Source of the DNA: Gymnothorax reevesii
Taxonomy: Eukaryota > Chordata > Actinopteri > Anguilliformes > Muraenidae
Length of the DNA stretch: 64,000 nucleotides
Assembly: GCA_029721435.1 (NCBI GenBank)
Contig: CM056586.1
Coordinates: 70,085,679 to 70,149,678 of the forward strand
Reading direction: 5' to 3'
The notes under the pieces are model-generated. The model was not told where the DNA came from. It worked only from the letters and a program-made list of their open reading frames with translations, and did not search any database. Shown piece after piece: positions 1 to 12,800 of the stretch. Position 1 is the first letter of the stretch. Each line of letters opens with the position of its first letter. The position numbers and the translations under genes are program-made.

Positions 1-429
1 GTGTAATTTGAAATGTAGTTTTCTGATCTCTTCCTTTCTACTCTGGTAATTTTCAATATCATAACAATTGCAGTTCAAATATTAAAAACTCTACTTTTTA
101 ATAATCATTCCTGTACATAGCCATTCAGAGGCATATGGATGCATTTTTTCTCCATAATGGCTTTTAATTGATCGGAGAAACAGGTAACAAATTCATAACA
201 TTAAAAATGTGTGATTGCGGTTTGAAATGCTCTGTCTAAGTAAGACTGCGAGGCCTGATTTTCACCAGCTATAACTCTTATGTTGTGACAACACTGTGTG
301 CAACCCCACCCACACCCACCTGTGCTAATGAGAAACCCCCGCTGCAGAAGCTAAACATATCTTTCAATGTTTCAGCTGAAACTCTTGCACACAATCATTT
401 ATAAAGATCAATTTTGGTTTAAAAATGGC

Positions 430-720
430 TAAACGTGATCAGCTTCCATTCTCTTCAAACTTAATCCAGCTGGGTTTGAGAAATGAAAGCCATCCAGTGT
501 GCGAGTTTCGCAACAATCTGAAAATTTCCCAGAATTTCAACCACCCTATTGAAACTGACTGCGATCTGGGTTTAACCAGGATATAACGAGAAGTTAAAGG
601 CCCAGATGCACAACTGCTCAAGCGACCAAGTACATTAGAGTCTCTGGTTTGAGAAACAGATGCTTCACTGGCTCCAAGATGGCAGCTTCTCTGAGTAGCA
701 CTCATTAGCACATCAGCCTC
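430..720 (-). mobile_element. diverged Tc1-like fragment
   Basis: Read on the minus strand, this stretch resembles by eye the 5' non-coding and N-terminal region of fish Tc1 elements (the part around GCAGTTGTGCATCTGGGCCT). It has no functional frame. Assignment rests on remembered similarity and is tentative. Confidence 0.35.
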
Positions 721-1479
721 TGCAACAGTAAAGAGATCACGCTGGGATGCTGGCTGTATCAGCAGTTTCCAATAAAAATGGCAGTTGGCAGCAGTCTACA
801 GACCAAACATACTCTGAAAGCATCAGTTCAGGGACTCGCAGAAACTGATGCTTTATTAATAGACCAAAATATTTTTGTTTCAAGGTCATTCTGCCAAGGT
901 GAAAGGGAATAATTTTTACTAAGAGTCAACAGGCACGCCTATGGAGCCTGACATCAAGGTTATGGTGTTAATACTTTGAGATATGCAGCAGATATAATTT
1001 TAAAGGTTAAGGACATTGTCATGAGGTTAAAGGTCAAATCCAGAACAAGGAAAAGTTCAGTGCCCTCCCATAGGGATGCATCTTCATTGCAATGAAGGAA
1101 CAAAGTCATTAGACTTTGGGTCAGATGGGTCATGGAAGGTAAACAGAAATTAAGTCCCATAAAAATTGCATGAGAGATAAAATTAGATGGGATATACATG
1201 ATTAATTGGAGTTGTGATGCCACTGCATTATATCCAAAAATAATCAATGAGGTTGTTTATAATCAGTCTGAATATGCAAATTAGGTAAATATTAGACACA
1301 ATCAGAAAAATGATAAATTCTCACCAACCTTTATGGTGATTTACTGCTGTCATTAAGCAGTAAGCCATGATTAAGAAACATGCAATTTTAATAATTTTTT
1401 GTCAAGGAAACCTAAATTATAAGTTTAATTTTGCAGGACTGCCTTTAACTTTGATCATGGCGTGCGCTCTTCGTGGCAT

Positions 1480-2045
1480 TGTTTCAAAAATCTCATGCAA
1501 AATCACAACATTCATTTCCAACCTAAGTTGCATTCATTTTTGGCTGAAGTCTCATATTCACGATGGGAAAGTCAAACCACTCTGTAAAGCCGTCTCTCTC
1601 CAGCGCATCCCAAAGACTTTCAGCTGGTTAAGGCCAGGACCCTTGAGGTGCCCAAATCATGTGTAAAAATGATCCCTCATGCATGCCAAGTCCTGCTTTC
1701 ACAACAGGAGCCCGATGAATCTAGCAATTGTCATGCAGGAATACGCCTCTGTCTTCATGGATGATAAAATCCATTGATGGTAAAATCTGGTCATTCAGAA
1801 CATTCTGTTGACTTCACTTTATTGCTGGATCATGTTGCTCAGCCCAGACCTGACCAACTGAAGCAACCCCAGGTCATAACACTGCCTCCAGAGGGCTGTA
1901 CAGTAGGGCGCTATGCATGACGAGTGCATCGCCTCATGGACTTCCTTTCTTACCCTGATGGGCCCATTACACTGGAATAAGTTAATTAAGACTTAGACCG
2001 CAAGACCCATTTCCATTGCTCCTCAGTCCAATCTTTATTGATGTT
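1480..2045 (-). mobile_element. Tc1/mariner transposase relic
   Basis: On the minus strand, 1905-1845 keeps the Tc1-type phrase VMTWGCFSWSGLG. Further on come degenerate traces of the region before the second catalytic aspartate and of the C-terminal part, all broken by stops and frameshifts. It is a dead copy of a dispersed fish DDE transposon inside gpr155 intron 14. Confidence 0.6.
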
Positions 2046-2596
2046 GTTTTTCCCTGATTAGCCTCAGTAACAATCTTGTGGCCAGACAGCTGCTAAAGCT
2101 GCTGAAACTGATTTGGTAATTTTCATAGCTTCTTGTTCGAAGCCTATGCAAGCAGTCGTCCCCCACCCCATCCCCAAGCCAGACACACGAACGCGCATGG
2201 GTTTCTGGCAGAGGAGAGTAGCGACTCAGTGACAATATCAGTAAAATAAAAACAGACACTCTCAGTGATTGTCGTGCGAAAGCCACACTGAAAACATGGA
2301 CCAACAACACATTGCCTCCATGCAGAAACTTCGGTATGAATGGCTATTTGAAGGTATTAGCTAAACCTAGCTAGTGTCCTATAGCCACACATGCTATCGT
2401 TACACAGCTAAGCAAGCTGTAGTCGGCCACAAACGATGACGATTCATCTATAAACTGACATTAGCAGGATTAAAAACCACTAACAGGACTGTCCGAGGCT
2501 GATAAAACTGCCTTACTGCAACAGAGAACAACAAAGCTCACCTGTCCAGTGGCACCAAGGCTAGCTGTGCATCGCTTTTTAAACCCTTTGACTCCT

Positions 2597-2833
2597 TCAG
2601 TTTTCCCCATTGAAAACGGCACCAATATAAATAAAGCTCTTGGCCATCTTGTGTTTTTCCCCCTTAATTCTATTTGTTCCTCTACCGTTCTTTGGCTGTT
2701 TAATCGTGTACGCCGTCTCCAATAGCGCTGGGATCGGAAGCTTCATCTGTTCTGCCATCGCCAACGACAGATTTTTTTCCAAAGATTTTTCTGGCTGATG
2801 GCGCACTAACAACGCAGATTCAGCTTTGCGCAT
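2597..2833 (-). other. unrecognised 78-codon open frame
   Basis: An open frame with an internal ATG context reads MAEQMKLPIPALLETAYTIK and then a lysine- and asparagine-rich stretch ending KMAKSFIYIGAVFNGEN. I do not recognise it. It lies in gpr155 intron 14, and no splice partners or homologous exon were identified. It could be chance or a remnant of a mobile or retrocopied sequence. Confidence 0.2.
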
Positions 2834-4053
2834 TCACAAGCTGAGAGAAACGCATTTTTATGAAGTTCTCTCACCTGATTGGATAGAGGCAGTCGGTGAC
2901 TCCAGAATTTTATTTACTGCTTTACTGCAGAAGACGATGACTGAGAGATTTGTGTTATTGACCAGATACTCTAAACACATGATGTCCATCGAAATGTGGA
3001 GCCATTTTCCACTTTAAAAAAAAAAAAAAACACTTTCAGCTGCTTTAAGTCCCAATCCTCCAAGTTCTCGTTGCATTATGCTTATGGAAATTCTCGTACT
3101 CACTCTTTTGCTATTGAACATAGCCCTGAGTACTACTGTAGATTTTTTTATAATTAGACTGTTACAAGCGTTTTAGTGAACTCCAGTCACTGTTATTCAA
3201 GATTTTTTTCCAACCCATTTCTTCTGTGAATACGGCTGTTTAAGAACTCAGATGCCACTCACTGCTCCATCAGGACTATGCAAATTGTTGCCACCTGAAA
3301 CATATTAATCACTGAAATAATGTTTTAACCATCGGCTCTTAAGCAACGGCTCACTGAAATCCAAGCAGTAATTTTTTTTTTGCCAGGCAGTGTAGTTCTT
3401 GAGGCCTGTCATCTCCACCTGAGGTAGATATATGTACAATACTGACAAGACCGCATCAATACTTTCCGAGATACAGCCATGTGAAATAGTGATGGCCGCC
3501 CGCCTGGACGGTGTCAGGGATGTTAATAATCTACACGACCGATTAATCTGTGGACCAAAAAGTCACTTCTAAAACTGGCAGGTGAGAGAAAGAGTGTTAG
3601 AATAATCAGAAGAACATGAAGATTACACCAGTGTACGGCCCGCGAGACCTGCACAGCTGCACTCAGGAAAAGAGAACAATGAAAACAGAATTACAATCCA
3701 AGCGCATGATAATTAGAGTGTCAGAGCAGCGCAGCGCTTTGATACGGGGAGCAGCATGTTAAACATGTGAGTATATTGCTAAACCATAATGCTACGGACT
3801 ATATAACACACCATTTCACCATCCGCCCATTACTGCTGAGAGTAGGACAAAACATACTTCAGACATGAGTACTACTCATCTGGGAGGTAAATTCAAAATT
3901 AGAAAGGGTGCCCAATCAAGTAATAAACTATATAAAGGAAATGCCTTGTTTCCGCACATGGTATTTTGAAGCTCAGTTCTGAGAAATGCAGCCAAATTTC
4001 ACCGGGTAACGCTATAATATCTGCAGTGACGGCATTATTTAAGGCTGGCATTT

Positions 4054-4263
4054 TTAACCCTTAGAGCCCTGAAATAAATTTTAAAAATACATAAATTTAA
4101 TTATCTTGTGCTGTTGAAAACCAATCGTAGAGACTTGTTTAAAAGAGCTCACTTAGGAGATCTCTTTCAAACAAGTCGCCACATGATAGGTTTTCAACAG
4201 CTTTGACTTTGACATCCTACATTATTGAGTAACAATAGTTGCTTTTAGCGCTCTAAAGGTTAA
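4054..4263. mobile_element. hairpin MITE family A, copy 1
   Basis: Flanked by TTAA on both sides (4054-4057, 4260-4263). The terminal inverted repeat is CCCTTAGAGC / GCTCTAAAGG. A large inner palindrome runs from CTGTTGAAAACC to GGTTTTCAACAG with arms GACTTGTTT...AAACAAGTC. The outer arms differ: the left is AT-rich (AAATAAATTTTAAAAATA), the right carries ATTGAGTAACAATAGTTGC. piggyBac-like by target site; no coding capacity. It lies 41 bases from exon 14. Confidence 0.8.
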
Positions 4264-4304
4264 TAATGCTGACTCAGTGCCTTCGAACACACGGTCTCTC
4301 TTAC

Positions 4305-4442
4305 CTCCTCTTCTTCACGATGTCCTGCACGCACTGGTCCTTGTGGTACCGCACAAACTGGGTGCAGGTCAGCCGAATCTCTTCAGGAACAGCCAGCTGT
4401 GGCTCTTCTGCGCGCTCCCTGCCCTGCCAGAGTCTCGCCACC
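4305..4442 (-). CDS. gpr155: gpr155 coding exon 14 (residues 674-719, start of DEP domain)
   Basis: 138-base exon, acceptor AATGTTCAG and donor GTAAGA, phase 2 at both ends. It reads VARLWQGRERAEEPQLAVPE followed by EIRLTCTQFVRYHKDQCVQD and IVKKRR. The second half is the first helix of the DEP domain, with the family motif QF..YH.D.C...IV. The exon for the remaining DEP domain should follow at lower coordinates but is not visible in 1-4304. A hairpin MITE lies 41 bases beyond the donor. Confidence 0.94.
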
Positions 4443-7400
4443 CTGAACATTCACATGGTTTTACACACAAGGAAGCGAGTGAATTACTGCAGACCTTAAG
4501 TACTGAGGGCTAATCTGCTTGGGCTCAACTGAATGATTAGCAACTGGTACCTCATTCTGTTAACTTTAATTAGAAGACAACTACGACCCCATCTCAGAAC
4601 AAGAGCTTGGGTGGGATTAAAATGGACAGAAACCAAATTCAAGATGGCTGCAGAAGCTACCAAATCGAAAATCGCACAACGTCCATTTTTGGAAAAATGC
4701 TTCTTGACCCTCCATCACTGCAGAGTAAATCTGAATTTGATTGAACAATCCAATAATCCACAATGAAGCTTAGAAGTTGTAGTGTTTACGTGGTTGATAT
4801 TGAGCAGGGGAATAACTCTTGGTAAAGACTTCTCAGAGTTCTCAAAAACCCACATGTGCACCTACACCTATATGCGACTAATTTGGGAACAATCAGCAAA
4901 AAACTGCAGGACAAGTTGGTTTTACTGGAAAACTTTAGTAACGCACAGAGAAACCGACGAACAAACAGCTTCATACCATAAGTCACTGATCATTACTGAT
5001 GACGAGCGTAAACAAGACGGGACAGTATGGGAAATGAAATAATTATATCCTGACACTGTGAACTTGCTCCCCTAAAAGTTTACTGACATTATCAAGGGTG
5101 TAGAAACTGCACTTCAAAAAGACAGCAGTAATTTATTAATTTACAGTGATTTGTATTTAATTGCAGGCAATATAAAGACAGTATTTTATTTTTTTCTCTG
5201 GACAACTTAATTTTACTTGTAAACATACATAAATGCCTGCTATTCAGGCGTGTGATGGAAGCATCCAGCCGACGGTATGTTACATAAGTTATGGATTAAA
5301 ATGTAAAATATCAGAGATGGGTACTTTTAGCTCTCAGAATGAGACTAACTCATTGGATGCAAAGAAATTTCTTGATGAGCATTTAATCAGGCTTTCAACC
5401 CTTAGAGCGCTGAGATTATATTAATGTAATTTTTTAATTTAATTTATCTTGAAAACCTATCACGTGGCGACTTGTTTAAAAGAGCTTTTAAACAAGTCGC
5501 CACATGATCGGTTTTCAACAGCATTGATTTTGATATCATACATCATTGAGCAACAGTAACGGCATTTTGCTCTCAAAGGGTTAATTACCGTTAGCTCCGC
5601 TAGACAGATGGGTTGACATGCATACAGGGAGTCTAAAGTTCATTTTAAGCTACTCTGCATCTCGCCTGCTGGACACTGGATAGACATGAGAAGTAAAATA
5701 GACAGGCAGACGTTTGGTTATAAAAAGCTTTTTCACTGGTCCTTTACACAGGGAGGGATTTTTTGCCGTTGTTGCATCACAGCCACTGAACGGTACTCAG
5801 TGCACCACTGATCTGTCTGCCTCCTTATAGGGGAGGCGTGACGCTGTGGTACAGGCTGTCTCCTGGAAACACGTTGATGATGGTGAAATACTGCATTGCA
5901 CCACAAGACCTGACTAGCCAAGTCGCCCAAATAAATAAAACCCACTTCAGCGGTTCTTACTGCAACACTGAAACCAAGTTATAATTCAGTAATACCCATC
6001 ATTAATGTGAAAGAACATGTATGGCCAAATTCTGGCACAGTACTGGAGAACTTTAAGCCCCGTTTACCTCAAGACCTTACTCATCAGAGCAGGTGAAAGA
6101 CTTCGGTCGCCCACCTGACCGACAGCACTGCTCTTGCTCAATGTCACCAGCTGAACCCGAGTAACCCCTGATGAGGCGTATGTCTGCACTACGGGTCAGT
6201 GTTAACATGGCTGGTAAGGCTGATTTCTGGCAGGTCCGACCTCAGAAAGCACACACCACTGAATACCCACACGCTCAAAATATCCTGGACTGTACCCCTC
6301 GGAAAACAGGAAGGCTTACCGCTTTTTGAATGGCAGGATTATCAGATGCTTATCCAGTCCAAAGATTCCAAAAGAAATGAAGCCCTGCGGGATGAGAGGG
6401 TGTTATAACTGGTTCCTTGTGAACGCAGCATGAGTTAATTCCGCTCTGAACGTGCTTCAACAAGCATACCTGCCCATAATTGGCCACTACACAAAAAAAC
6501 TGCAGCTCCAGATACAGTCTCCCGGGAACACGGTTAAAGAGCCACCACAGGCAGCTGCAGAGATTCTGCAACACAGAGAGGATCAGGTCTTACTTACACG
6601 GACTGCATTATGGGAACTGTATGACCTCAGAAATCATGTAAGTATCCGACAACATACATCGATGGGAAGAATTAACCCTTCGCATGCCTCAATTTCTCAT
6701 CGACAGAGACAGTGCATGTAAAAGAGGTTAAAGGTTGGATTCAGCTTCATTCCATCACGTGTTACTGTGGGGTATATAAATTCGGTTGATGACTCATTTT
6801 ACTCATTACCCATCATCTTAATGAGTGCAAAAACATAAGCATTTTGAATCCCTCCATTTTAAGTTACCGTACTCTAGCAGCACTCTCGCACATATTCTAA
6901 TACATCCAAAAAAAAAAAAAGTCATCATCTGGAAAACCAGGACTATGGTTCAACTTTTTACCTTTACCTTTACCTTTACCATCCAGACTCATACTTTGGT
7001 GCATTCAAAAAAATGTTTTTGATTGACAAGGCAACATCATATTGGCATGATCTGATGAAACGGGTAGACGTGGTTCGTATGGTGCAGTGTAGCCTTTGCC
7101 TAATCTGACCAGTTGATCAAGGGCTTAGACATTGTTTGTAAGGCACAGTGCAGTGTTGATGAAGGGTGTGGACATTGTTTGTAAGGCACAGTGCAGTGTT
7201 GATGAAGGGTGTGGACATTGTTTGTAAGGCACAGTGTAGTGTTGATGAAGGGCTTTGACGTTATTTGTTAGGCACAGTGTAGTGTTGATGAAACGGGGTA
7301 GATGTGGTTCGTACGGTACAGTGTAGTGTTGAGGTTTAATGAAATAGATGTCGTTTTTACAGCAGAACTCACAGCCAGCTGGCAGACGGTCAGTAACAGG

Positions 7401-9768
7401 CACAGCAGCACATGACGGGCCACCTGTCGGTCAGGCCCAGGCTCCTCCTCCGCGGTCAGAAAGGGGCGTGGAGATTGGGAGCCCTCCTCACACTGATCTG
7501 AGGGAGGCGGCACAGGGGTGGGGCATATTACTGCCAAGAATCACGGCATTAACACACACATCACACCACATTACATGGCTTATTCCAGAGCAGTCCTGAG
7601 CTTCTTACAGTAAGATCACAGCATTGTGCAAGTAAACTCAGGGACCCTCCCAAATATGGAACTATGGAAGAGGAGGAATCGAGAGTCGCCCGAGGTCTTG
7701 CTCAGCTCAGTTATCCTGCGGACTTAGTAATCCTGCTTTCAGAGTTTAGCTTCAGGTCTGAAATAACTCTGTTCTACTGGACACACTTCAACAGAGGGCA
7801 GAAACCAGGTAAAAAGATTAATATTTAACATTTAGCATTAGTATCATTATTCTACTTTAACAAGGAAGTGAATATCATGACCAATACCTGAATATTCGGC
7901 AAAGGCGATTGACACCCTTCCTTTTGTTTGGCGAGTAAACTACTGAGTAAGATACTGGGAGCCACATATTAAGGGTATCAGTAACTACACATTCTCAAGC
8001 CCTGCGGAGATCACTCTTTACTTTGTGTACTTAGTGTACACTTGGCAGCCGACCTTATCCACGTCTCTAAACAGCATGAATAAGGCAATTTATCCTTAAA
8101 ATGCACCATGTTAAAAACACTGACAACACACACAGCATAAGCTAAAGGGTGCAAAGTCTTTCCCCACCTGCAGGGAGAATATTTTTCTAAAAGTACAGTT
8201 ATTTGTCGCACACAGTTACACAGTTTGCCTGTCAGCAAGAGAAAATCTTCATCAAGTAGAAACAAGTGTGAAACACTCAGATCCCCCGCCACAGGATGGC
8301 TGATATCTGGGCCAGGAAACTAAATGCGATGGAGGGACGGAGAGACAGACAGGAGGACGGATGGATGTATGAAAAGGCACGTCTGCAGTTTAAGATGTAT
8401 CCACAAATTAAATTTCGCTGAGAAATACGGAGCGGTTACGGAGTTCTGGCCTGTAAAAAAAAAAACAATAGTCGATATCTGGCCTGAACACAAAGCTGAA
8501 TGGAACGGATGGACGGACAGACGGGCGCAATAAGCTGTAGCCGCGTATGAAATGTTCTTGAGAAATACTGCACGGTTTCGGTGGTCTGGCCTGAAAATGA
8601 ACCGTGACAGATGGGCACGCGGACAGACGGACGGAGGAACAACACTCGTTTCTGTACGCGCATCCACACCGTGGCGGGGGATGATGACCTGTCACAAGTC
8701 CAACACTCTACATGTCACAATACCTGAGTTTATGGATGCTACATTACTTATGTTGGTGCTGACGCCCATGTCAGGCATGAGTTGGGGCTGAACACAGTCA
8801 CATGTGCGGCACTCTGACGGGCACAGAGACGAGAGACATGAACCAGAATCCCAGCACAGACAACAAAAACATGCACGCAGACATGAGCACATGGAACAAA
8901 CGCTCTGGAAATAATAATTAAAAAAAAAAAAAAAACTGAACAATACCATCTCAAGGGGAACAAAACCCAAGACCAGAGATCTACATCCCCGTCACAAATA
9001 TTAACCCTTAGGGCCTGATTTACTAAGACCTTTAGCACATGCAAAATCTTTTTGCCTGTGCAAAACCAGAAACTTTGCCACTGATTGGTGCAAGGCAAGT
9101 ACCCTGGCCAATCATGGCCATTGTTATCGATTTTGCACAGACAAAAAGATTTTGCATGTGCTAAAGGTCTTAGTAAATCAGGCCCTTCGAGCACTATATG
9201 CAGCTGTTGTTGCACAATGATGCAAGATATCAAAATCAGGGAGCTCATTTAAACAAGTCGCCACATGATAGATTTTCAACAGCTCAGGACAATTACATTT
9301 ATATTTTTAAAAACATTTATTGTAGTGCTGTAAGGGTCACTACACCATACCATGAAACAATTCAAAGACAATAGTGATTATTCCTGTCATTCTAATTTTT
9401 GGACTGCACAAACAGTCAGAAGGAAATTGAAAGTTCACACAAGAAAATTTCCCCAAAGGAATGCATTCACCGTAATAAACTGCCAAAGGAACCCTGCATC
9501 TTTGTTCATCCCATACGCAACAGGACACCAGGACTGTATACCTGCGGCATTACTGCTCTCTGCAGTCGCAGACTCTGGCGTGGCCAGGTCTTCGGAGCCG
9601 TTCTGGTGACTCAGGTTCTCGGTGTTGCCGGAGACGAAGCTTTGGTCCAAGACCTGGTAGTTGCTCTCCTGAGCACCGCGGCTGAGGCACATGAGCGAGC
9701 AGCCGCCCAGGAGGATACTGCAGGCCAGCACTACTGTGGAGCCGATGACCTACAGACACACATGCGCG

Positions 9769-9813
<45 letters not shown>

Positions 9814-12800
9814 CCACTGTAACTCATCTCACTCACAGTACATGTAAACTCAGAGCACAGTGAACACTGTTGCTCATCTGCATGTATGGTGCACTATGCG
9901 TTCCTGAGAGCACCAGAGCTACTGAAGAGATGAGACTAAACACAGGAGTGTACGTCCATCGCATTAAAAACATATAACCTAAACGAAGGCAAAGATGCTT
10001 CACTCCCATTGATCATGGTAGAAAGGCAACTTACACTACTGATTGAAAAGAGTTCTCACTCCTCAGACTGCTCTGAAATGCACACACACTGTAAACATTT
10101 CTGTGCTTACATAATTCAAAACCCAAAGAATGGATGGGCTGGCTGGTGCTTCATTTGTGACTGCTTAGTAAACCTGCTCGATCTGCGGTTCAATCACAAC
10201 AAATATAACACTTCAAAAATAGTAGCTAGCTAGCAGTACAACTTAACACACGAGCAATGTACCAACACAAAGTCCAACTATCAACCAAAGCGAAAAAATA
10301 AAATATTGAGAAAACAACTCGAGGTATATAGTGCTTCAAAGAACTTTCTGCCAAATACACCAGCTGCAGTGATCATAAACCAATGTAGCCAATAAGTAGA
10401 TTGTGGGTGGCTCAGCGCTAAGTGGTTGTAATGAGCAGGTAACTTATATAAGCTAGCTGATTATAGCCAACATTAGTGCTGGCATTGTATTTTTTAGCCA
10501 CATTGTCAGATACAGCATTGCTCAAAAACCACAACATTAATTTTGAGCCAACAAGCTAAAATTGCATGTGAGCCAACAACCCAATGTTTGTGTAGGATGA
10601 GTGTGTGTATCTAGCTCATCAGTGGATGTGTGCATTTCTCGTGTGGTTGAGCTACTTTCAATGTTGTGTTAACAAACAGCAACGGACACATCCCACTAAG
10701 TATACCTTTCAGATCTACTCTGAAGTTTCTCAGGGCCTGACATGATTTGAGCAAATGTTGCTGGCTGATATACATGCAGCTGAAGATAAATATCATTCTG
10801 TAGACTCCTCTGGCATTCTAAACACCAGCATCTTAAAAATTCAAATACATACAGAAACTTGGCAGTTTCCAGGTGAAACATTACAGACATGTCCTCTCTC
10901 ACTGCATCTCAATGCATCAGCTTACAAATAAAAAGACTGTGGAGGCAGGATTTATTTAAAAAATATGCACTGACAAGTGCTTATACTGTTATGACTTGAA
11001 AAATCACAACAAAGAAAACCAGCAATGACAACTTAAACAAATTTATTCTTCACTGATTAGGTCCAAAATTTTCTACAAATAATCCACTGTTTAATATTCT
11101 AATAACACTCTAATGCCACTATGTAACTCTGATGTCAAAACAAAATCTCTTTTCTACTGTGCAAAATCACAGCATTTATAAAGACTAGGATTATTCTGGA
11201 AAGATCTACAGAAGTCCTGAGTGATAAGGCCCACTCCAGGCAAGAAGCCATAAACTTCTAGAAAGCACTAGTCTATTATATCACACACGAGTGGTATTGC
11301 ATCCGATCATGTTTTTCTACAGACACACCACCAGAGGGTGCTAAATGATGAACAAAATAAACAAACAGCTGACCAGCACAAATACTCATACATAACAATA
11401 CAGACAGAAATAAACAACAAACTCAACATATTGACTTCTGCTTCAGATGAAGAGCTATTTCTGTCTTCAGAGGAAACACCTGTCACTTTCAGTCAACTCA
11501 TCGTTTTCCCTGCAGTACAGGAGTCCTCGCCATCTTCCCCTTCAGTTTCCTCAGTAGTTCTCATTATTTACTCTCTGGCGCTTCACTCTTCCCTTTCTGC
11601 TCCCGCAGTCCCTCCCTCCCAATTGTTAAGTGTCATTTTGGGACCTCAAGTTCCTGGTCCAAGTCTTTCCCTTGCTGGATTGTTCTCTTCCGTCTTCAGT
11701 GTAAACTGTTAGGAGAAACCTGACACTATTTTATTGGGAGTTTTTGAGTGGCTTCTCCCAGCCTCTCCTGCATGGAGAGCGTGTCCACCTGCCTGTGTGC
11801 CCCGGTTCTTTCAGCTTTCCATCCCAGTAACAGGCCTGGGACCAGTCCCTTCCAGCAGCCTAGTCTGATCCCCCCCCCCCCTCCGATCCTGTTTGCCCCC
11901 CCCATCTGACTTTGGACCGTCTCCTCCAAAGCTCCTTCAAAACATACCTCCTTCAGTTAACCCTTTCAGCACCGTGGGCAACTATAGTTGCCCCATGATG
12001 TAATACATCAAAATCAGACGCTGTTGAAAGTTGCCACATGATAGGTTTTCAACAGCTAAGGATAACTACATTTTTAATTCCTTGAAAATTAAATCAGCGC
12101 TCAAATGGTTAATAAAAGAAGCCTATCCATCGTTTTCTGTGATCCGCGTTGGGCTCTTGTTCTGAAATCCCTAACAGCACCTACTGTACATTTTATAAAC
12201 AGACACCTCAGTACCTGCCACAAATACAACAGAAAGTTTGCTCGTACGTAACCATTTTCCTTCACTGCAAGGCTTCGAATTCTGTGCCACTGGTCCCACT
12301 GGTCTCTTCAGGGCACTTGAATGACAACACTGCTGCGCCCCTCAGTAAAATCAACAGAAGTGTTAACTCTTATCGGTCAGTGATGTCACCGTGTCTCGGC
12401 TCTCCAGGTCGCCCTCACCTGAGGCCTTCCATAGAAGAAGGCGGAGTCAATGTTTTCAGGCCCCTTCTCCCCCGCAGCGAGCAGGATTGCCACAACCAGC
12501 GCAGGAATTCTGGGTAAATTTTCAAAAAGGGTTTGTTAGGGGAATGCACCTGCCCCCACCCTCAGCCCCCACCCCCAGAAAAGACAAACTTACCCCCATC
12601 CCAGGGTCAGGATGATGGCTGGCCGAACCTTCAACTGATCATCCCTCCTCATCAGCGCCATCGACAGTGCGATCAGACCTGGAACACAGAGCCGCATACC
12701 TCACCATTGTATATATCCCACGATCCCCTGGTGCAGGATAAACGTAAAATCCAGATTAACAGGAGATTGGGTACAAAAGCAATGGCGCAGGTAATTACAC

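Larger units (their letters stand above)
1..4304 (-). other. gpr155 intron 14 (to window start)
   Basis: Sequence downstream of coding exon 14. It contains two Tc1-like relics, one unrecognised open frame and one hairpin MITE. I searched the minus strand for the rest of the DEP domain and saw no candidate, so the next exon is probably outside the window. Confidence 0.65.

Noticed and set aside
1..4304. Search for the remaining DEP-domain exon(s) of gpr155
   Set aside because: No minus-strand frame with the expected Cys-Asp-Leu-Val-x-Trp-Leu type pattern and splice sites was found; it is probably outside the window.
6672..6731. Short TTAACCCTT ... AGGTTAA pair
   Set aside because: Only 60 bases apart with a weak inverted match; not enough to call an element.
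7498..9541. Possible extra phase-1/1 exon between gpr155 exons 11 and 10
   Set aside because: Open frames exist on the minus strand (for example around 8748-9248), but they run through repeats, lack matching splice sites and show no family similarity.
9399..9863. 154-codon plus-strand frame over exon 10 and the CA repeat
   Set aside because: It is the antisense shadow of gpr155 exon 10 extended by the threonine/histidine reading of a CA repeat.
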